Shown: positions 58,206 to 64,000 of the stretch, one piece after another
Numbering within the stretch: position 1 is the stretch's first letter
Layout of the letters: the number at the start of each line of letters is the position of its first letter
Source of the DNA: Achatina immaculata
Taxonomy: Eukaryota > Mollusca > Gastropoda > Stylommatophora > Achatinidae
Direction of reading: 5' to 3'
NCBI GenBank assembly: GCA_009760885.1
Contig: CM019699.1
Location: 45,661,768 to 45,725,767 of the forward strand
DNA length: 64,000 nucleotides
Made by a program: the position numbers and the translations under genes
Notes under the pieces: model-generated
What the model was told of the DNA's origin: nothing
The model's database searches: none
Seen by the model: the letters and a program-made list of their open reading frames with translations, nothing else

Positions 58206-58796
58206 TAACAGTAATAATAAGATAATAATAACAACAAACAATATTTGTGTTTCCAGGTCAAGTTTCCAAGAGCTTGACACGTTTATCCTCGATTTGTGAC
58301 TCTCGTTCCTTCTCAAAAGATGCAACATTTGTACTCCTACTCGGACTCAGTCTTTAAGAAATAAAAGTTAGTTACCCCAGTATGATCCTGATGTCTTTCC
58401 AGCAGACAACATGTACAGCTGTTTGATATTATGGCACGTCTCCCTATAAAAAAAAAAAGTTCTCTTTCTTAAGACATTGCTTGAAATATTCACATTTTTG
58501 TCTGGATTTCTTCACCGGAACTAAAAATTAGAAAAACAACCTCGTACTTTTTTAAAGATCAAAGGTCAAAGGTTATAATGTTTTTATAACTGACCAACAG
58601 AAGTACAGGATGTAGTGGTAACATCATTTGTGAGTACTTGCCACAAGACTAGAAACGTGAAGGTTACGATAGAGTGATAGGTTACTCTAAGCTCCCTGTA
58701 ACTGTTACACAATATTAGCTCATATTCTATTAGCTCCTCCCTTCCTCTCAGCATCAAAGAATGGCTGGTTCAGCGCTGATATAAGAACAAGACATC
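58206..58796. other. Unassigned spacer with (AAT)n
   Basis: AAT/AAC units lie at about 58198-58240. No gene is recognised in the remainder. Confidence 0.5.
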
Positions 58797-58960
58797 ATCA
58801 TCATCATCATGTGCCGTGCCGACTGGCGTTGGCTATTATGCTTCTCCAGAGTACCCGATCCTTCATGCAGGCCATCAGCTCAGCTGGTGATCTCCTCTCA
58901 CACCATCCCGTCAGACTGTCCAGTATCATTTCTCTTGGTCTTCCTCTTGATCTTCTTCCT
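58797..58960 (-). pseudogene. LINE-B 3' tail
   Basis: The reverse complement of tgccgactggcgttggctat, ccagagtacccgatccttca and atctcctctcacaccatccc gives the same tail as 2900-3028 and 53293-53418. The (ATC)n at 58796-58809 is the GAT tail. Confidence 0.88.
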
Positions 58961-59292
58961 GTGTTTTTATGATGTCCTCAACATTAGCGCCTAGCTTGTC
59001 ATACCTCTCCTCTCTTTCTGCTTGATAGACCTTCCTAAGGGCTTGCCTCACGGACTCGTACTGAAGTGTGTTGTGACATGTCACAACGACACATTGTCCC
59101 TCGTTGGTGTACTTTATTGTTAAGCCCGGTGGGTTACTGCATTTCTTTAGCTTTGTTCCCACGGCTTTGTGTTTGTTTAGGCTATAGTTCTTTGTTGTGG
59201 TAGACCGGAGACCATCCCGCCGGCTGGGCTTGTTCGTCACCTCACAGATTAAACCTTCTGTCCCGCATTCTATCATTGTTACATAAGGTCTA
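58961..59292 (-). CDS. Unrecognised - strand open frame, possible exon or element ORF
   Basis: The - strand is open for about 105 codons from an ATG at 59276 to the LINE-B junction. The sequence is balanced in composition, with Cys at several positions, a KCSNPPGLTIKYTNEGQC stretch and an amphipathic, charged segment (YESVRQALRKVYQAEREER). Just before the ATG there is an acceptor-like ttttgtttgcttaatctag. The last ten codons (EEDQEEDQEK) belong to the LINE-B tail. I do not recognise a family. It may be an exon of an antisense gene, a fragment of a transposon protein, or chance. Confidence 0.3.
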
Positions 59293-59689
59293 GATTAAGC
59301 AAACAAAACATTCTGGCTGACACTGGGCAGACCGCGTGGCCTATCGAGAAATGGTGGTGAAAACTGGTGACCACTATGATCTTAGAGAAAGAATGCCTTA
59401 CCGCAATTTTATGAAATAACTCCACAAATTCACATATTTTGAATAATCGTCATAACCCAATGAAAACACAGTTTCTTCAGAAATCCAACAATATAAGCAT
59501 CATTGTCCAAGTATTTGAAATAATACACAAAATAATTGACAAATCAGGAGCGAGAAACTACACGTCCTATCACGAACAACGTTAGAAGAGAGAGGGAGGG
59601 AGAGAGAAAGACAGAGAGAGCAATAGAAAACATACAAGAACAAGACAAATTTCTTTTTTTTTTACCTTCTGCCATCGGGGGTAAAGACG
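59293..59689. other. Unassigned spacer
   Basis: A GA-rich stretch lies at about 59585-59625. No gene is recognised. Confidence 0.5.
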
Positions 59690-59915
59690 GCCGAGAAAGT
59701 AATCAGCGACCCATAGCTGATATGCTGGCGTCAGGGTTAGCGACCCATAGCTGATATGCTGGCGTCAGGGTTAGCGACCCATAGCTGATATGCTGGCGTC
59801 AGGGTTAGCGACCCATAGGTGATATGCTGGCGTCAGGGTTAGCGACCCATAGCTGATATGCTAGCGTCAGGGTTAGCAACCCATAGCTGATATGCCGATG
59901 TCAGGGTTACATAAG
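59690..59915 (+). repeat. 34-bp minisatellite derived from family X, about 6 copies
   Basis: The unit is cgacccatagctgatatgct plus ggcgtcagggttag. Its reverse complement is the ctaaccctgacgccagcata / tcagctatgggtcg segment of family X bodies, so the array arose by amplifying part of a family X copy lying in the opposite direction to the others. ccatcgggggtaaagacgg just before it is not assigned. Confidence 0.88.
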
Positions 59916-60635
59916 GGGTACAGAAATACTGGTCAAATATTCATGCTGTTTAGTTCAGGAAATATTTTATTTATTTATTGCAAAAATTTGTGCTTCATCG
60001 TGGGGAAACATTTTATATTAAAAATTTCGCCTTTTGTAAATATTTTCTTTCACATCAGAAAGGACATAGAAAATAATAAATCAACAGCTAAGAATTTCTT
60101 TTTTTTTCAAGAATAAGACATCTTTTTTTTTTAATGATGAAATTTACTAGAGAAAAGAAAGAAACGAAATAAATAAAATTCAGTCGGAATGTCTGTTTCT
60201 TGTTAGACGCAGCCAACTTTCAGCCAAAGGTATTCGTCTAGTAAAATAATTTACGATGGTGTTAAAAAAAATGGAGCATAATTATGTTTATGTGTCATAA
60301 AATGTGTATACATATGAATATATCCAGCCGTGGCTGTAGTGTTTTCTCGATTAGTCTGCAGGATAGATATTTGATTATGTGAAGATATGTGGTTGCTTCG
60401 CTGTTGTTGCTGGAGGCTTTCTTGTCCATGTTTACATTTATTCCACGAAGAGCATCATGGTTTCAACGTGCAAGAACCAGTCCTGAGAATATCAATTATT
60501 TCGTTCTCCGAAATTCCGTCAATCAGGCAAGACGTTATACGAGAGTAAGTCGCTGTCTGGAATTATAACACAAGTTTGTGTTCCAGAAAGAAGCACATTT
60601 TTTATGTGCGACATGAATAAGGGACACGCACATTA
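59916..60635. other. Unassigned AT-rich sequence
   Basis: No gene is recognised. It includes several poly-T and poly-A runs. Confidence 0.5.
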
Positions 60636-60648
60636 GTTCTTCTTCTTC

Positions 60649-60685
<37 letters not shown>
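60636..60685. repeat. (TTA)n microsatellite
   Basis: TTC units pass into about 12 TTA units, adjoining the LINE-B end that follows. Confidence 0.93.
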
Positions 60686-61000
60686 GTGTAGTGCCAGATA
60701 GCGTTGGCGATCAAGTTTCTCTATCGTGCACGGTCCTTGGTGTTTCCGATTAGTTCAGATTCTTTTATTTTTTCCATGGCACTTGGTCTATCCACTGAGA
60801 TATTTTTCTCTTGACTTTCCTCTCTTCTTTTTCCCTTGAATTTTCCAGTCATTACTAGGTTCTCAAACTTCTGTCTTCTCATGATATGTCCAAGAAGTTT
60901 TGAAAGTGTTTTCTCTTCTCGTTCTAAGTAGTTTTTGCTATTCTGAAACTTCTTCTCTGAGCACCGCTTTGTTTGTAGACGCTTCGAACGGCCCAGAATA
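60686..61000 (-). pseudogene. LINE-B-related 3' fragment
   Basis: On the - strand blocks corresponding to QSGAQRRSFRIAKTT, a degraded GHIMRRQKFEN, WKIQGKKKRGKSREKYLS and TNRKHQGPCTIEKLDRQRY are readable across frameshifts. The layout is the same as 26405-26720. Confidence 0.75.
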
Positions 61001-61114
61001 ACGGATGACCTGTTTTAAAACTTGCTACCCGAAACTTGATGAGAATGAGATTAAGATGAAGTGCACGAGAGGCACGATCAGCCGTGCAGATCAAGGTGAT
61101 ATACCAGAACTCAA

Positions 61115-61640
61115 ATTCAGCGTGACCTGTGAAGATCAAACTGTGCGGGACCTGTAAAGATCAAATTTCAGAGTGACCTGTGAAGATCAAATTTCAGAGT
61201 GACCTGTGAAGATCAAATTGTGCGGGACCTGTAAAGATCAAATTTCAGAGTGACCTGTAAAGATCAAATTTCAGAGTGACCTGTAAAGATCAAATTTCAG
61301 AGTGACCTGTGAAGATCAAATTGTGCGGGACCTGTAAAGATCAAATTTCAGAGTGACCTGTGAAGATCAAATTGTGCAGGACCTGTAAAGATCAAATTTC
61401 AGAGTGACCTGTGAAATCAAATTGTGCGGGGCCTGTAAAGTTCAAATTCAGGGCGACCTGTGAAGATCAAATTCTACGCGATCTGTAAAAATCATATTAA
61501 TCATCATCTGGAAAGATCACATTCACCATCGCCTGCAAAAAAAAATCAAATTCGGCGCGAGCTATAAAGCTCAGCATGACCTGTGAAGATCAAATCCAGA
61601 GTTTATCTGCAAAGATCAAATTCAGCTTGATCTGTGAGAT
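61115..61640. repeat. 25-26-bp minisatellite with two unit types, about 20 copies
   Basis: One type is aaatttcagagtgacctgtg plus aagatc, the other aaattgtgcgggacctgtaa plus agatc. They alternate irregularly, and the last quarter is highly diverged. Confidence 0.92.
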
Positions 61641-62463
61641 TCTGATCACGCAGTATGAAGATGTTTGTGAAATCTGCTCTCAGTTGATCATGTCGTCTCT
61701 TAAAGACAGGACGGACACTTGAAGCTTGATTACACACATACACAAAATACATTTTTTGTAGGCAACTAAGCGACATAGTTCAAGGATCCTCAATGTATGA
61801 TTTTCTGATAAACTACACTTTGTATAAAGCGTATTTTTCCTGTATGCTTTATCTTGCCAAAAAAATCTCTGACATATTTTGGTATTCACTTCGCAACTAG
61901 ATCAAAGTCCGGTAGAAAATAAGCCAGAAAGTTTTAAAATAAATTTGAAATAAGCGCCTCTCTTGGCGTAAGTGATGCTACTATTTTTAGACCACCTACA
62001 CTTAATGACGTCACATCTGGTCATATACGGAAAGCCGGGCGATGTAAGTGGTTGTAATAGACAGCGCTTAAAGTGGTCTTGTCTTAAGTGGGAGCTGGGT
62101 GTCGACTCAGCCAATCAGAGTGGACTTTCAGCCAAGAGATGGCGACGTTTGTCTCGCTGGCCCATTCAACCCAGGATTTCTGTCGTCAACTGCTTCCGAC
62201 TTCCGGCGCATGCTGCGACCTTTTTTGTGATGTAACGTCCGTTTGACCTCAATCAGTTCATGGCGGGTTTTTCCTATTCGCCGTTTTTGTTTTACACAAG
62301 TCGGGGCTATTTTCGCTCATTTTGTAATTAAAATCGGTGACTGAAACATAACTAGAAACGACAAAACAAAATTATAAACTGAAATGAGGCAACACTCAAA
62401 CAACATCTATCGTTGTGTTTTAATGATAGTCAAACCCGATGTATTCTTATTAAAACGATTTCA
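61641..62463. other. Unassigned intronic sequence with a promoter-like patch
   Basis: 62080-62240 is GC-richer, with a CCAAT box (agccaatcag, about 62109) and a cttccggcg ETS-like word (about 62200). No exon is recognised. Confidence 0.4.
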
Positions 62464-64000
62464 CTTCACTAATTACAGAAAACAGTAAAGGTCGCTAATT
62501 ACAGAAAACAGTAAAGGTCGCTAATTACAGAAAACAGTAAAGGTCGCTAATTACAGAAAACAGTATAGTTCGCGAATCACAGAAAAATTCTGAAGTTTTG
62601 TTAATCACCGAAGACAATATTGTTCACTAATCATACACAATAATAAAGTTCGCCAATCACAGAAAACAATAAAGTTGATAAATCACAGACAACAACAAAG
62701 TTGAACAATCACAGAAAACAATAAAGTTGGCCAATCACAGACAACAATAAATTTCACAAAATCACAGAAAAAAATAAAGTTGGCCATTCACGGACAATTA
62801 AAGAAATAGACAAGAAATTAGACATTTTTGAAAATAAATGCCTAAAGAAAATACTCGGCATCAAGTGGAACGATTTCAAGAACAATGCAGAGATAAGACA
62901 GATGACTGAACAACAACCAGTCTCATGGGTGATCAGAAAAAAGAGATGGGCATATGTTGGTCACTTGATGAGAAGAAACGATCAGAGAATCCCAAAACAA
63001 GCTATCAAGTGGAACACAACAGGCCGAAGAAAAAGAGGCAGACCGCGTGAAACTCTGAAGAGGACATTGTTGAGAGAGGCCAAATTAACAGGCATAAAAT
63101 CCTTTGATGAGGTTGAAAGACTCGCCGAAGACAGGAAAAATTGGCGAACTACTTTGCGAGCCCTATGTGACGTTTAACGGCACGGGAAGGATATAAGATA
63201 TAAGATATAAGACTCACGGACAACAATAAAGTTAAGCAATCACAGAAAAAATAAAGTTGACCAATCACAGAGAACAATAAATTTTGCAAATCACAGAACA
63301 CAATAACGTTGGTCAATCGCAGAAAAAAATAAAGTTGGCCAATCACATGAAACAATTAAGTTTGCCACTGACATAAAGTAAAGTTGGCGAATCACAGATA
63401 ACAATAAAGCTCGTTAATCACAAAAAACAATAAACTTCGCCACTCAGAGAAAATAGTAAAATTCGCCAATCGCAGAAAACAGTCAAGTTCACTAATCACT
63501 GAAAATAATAAATTTCGTTTATCACAGAAAACAGTAAAGTTCGACAATCACAGAAAAAAATAAATTTCGCCAATCACAGAAAACAATAAAGTTGACCAAT
63601 CACAGAGAACAATAAAGTTGGCCTATCACAGAGAACAATAAAGTTCTCCAATCATAGAAAACAATCAAGTTCGCCAATCACAGAAAACAATAAAGTTGAC
63701 CTATCACAGAAAACAATAAAGTTGGCCTATCACAGAGAACAATAAAGTTCTCCAATCATAGAAAACAATAAAGTTCGCCAATCACAGAAAACAATAAAGT
63801 TGACCTATCACAGAAAACAATAAAGTTGACTCACCACAGAAAACAATAAAGTTGGCCAATCACAGAAAACAATAAAGTTGACCTATTACAGAAAACAATA
63901 AAGTTGACCCGCCACAGAAAACAATAAAGTTGACCCGCCACAGAAAACAATAAAGTTGACCCGCCACAGAAAACAATAAAGTTGACCCGCCACAGAAAAC
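62464..64000. repeat. 26-bp minisatellite running off the window end
   Basis: The unit is cacagaaaacaataaagttg plus accaat, with many variants (cgcc, ggcc, gacct, gacccgc). 62464-62570 is an early attacagaaaacagtaaagg form, and the last 120 bp are a homogeneous gacccgcc form. A LINE-A insertion interrupts it at 62798-63213. Confidence 0.94.
62798..63213 (+). pseudogene. LINE-A insertion in the 26-bp array, with 10-bp target duplication
   Basis: A 416-bp 5'-truncated LINE-A end is flanked by tcacggacaa at 62788-62797 and 63214-63223. The frame is open from the truncation to the stop at 63177: FENKCLKKILGIKWNDFKNN, RRNDQRIPKQAIKWNTTGRR, RPRETLKRTLLREAKLTG, RKNWRTTLRALCDV. The tail repeats ataagat three times. 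The intact frame and exact duplication indicate a recent insertion. Confidence 0.93.

Overview
This is a gene-poor, repeat-saturated stretch of an animal genome. LINE retrotransposon remains, SINE-like repeats, dense microsatellites and one split GATA-factor gene all point to a lophotrochozoan, most likely a mollusc. That placement is inference from repeat style and protein similarity, not a database match. By my estimate about 20 kb (roughly a third) is tandem minisatellite or satellite, in more than 25 unrelated families with units of 16 to 82 bp.

The only host gene I can support is the amino-terminal half of a GATA2/3-class transcription factor on the + strand. Its first coding exon is at about 32297-32522 and its second at 50138-50776. 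The exons are phase-compatible, their boundaries match vertebrate GATA2/3, and a 17,615-bp intron separates them. The zinc-finger exons do not appear in the 13.2 kb after the second exon, so they should lie beyond the window. Most of the window is therefore upstream or intronic DNA of this gene.

Layout: 0-5.2 kb holds minisatellites (39, 41 and 19 bp) and one LINE tail. 5.2-9.0 kb is a nearly complete but dead LINE (family A) with endonuclease and reverse transcriptase remains. 9.2-15.3 kb is a 27-bp satellite of about 6 kb. 15.3-21.3 kb is three near-identical copies of a ~1.93-kb segment, each carrying a short 19-bp array and a LINE-A stub. 21.6-31.3 kb mixes minisatellites, LINE fragments (families B, D, E) and an interspersed repeat (family X) tied to (TTC)n runs. 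31.3-32.5 kb is the GATA 5' region and first exon. 32.5-50.1 kb is the intron, with ten or more minisatellites, a tRNA-derived SINE, nested LINE insertions and a foldback insertion. 50.1-50.8 kb is the second exon. 50.8-64 kb is the next intron, again minisatellites and LINE fragments, running off the window end in a 26-bp array.

The most unusual patterns are minisatellites grown out of LINE coding sequence or out of an interspersed repeat, clean nested insertions with 9-12 bp target-site duplications that give relative ages, and a 452-bp foldback insertion with a hammerhead-like core. Two further points of interest are a promoter-like triad of sites before the LINE-A reading frame and a GC-rich intronic block with three GATA-binding motifs. 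No complete gene, no functional tRNA or rRNA, and no CRISPR array was seen.
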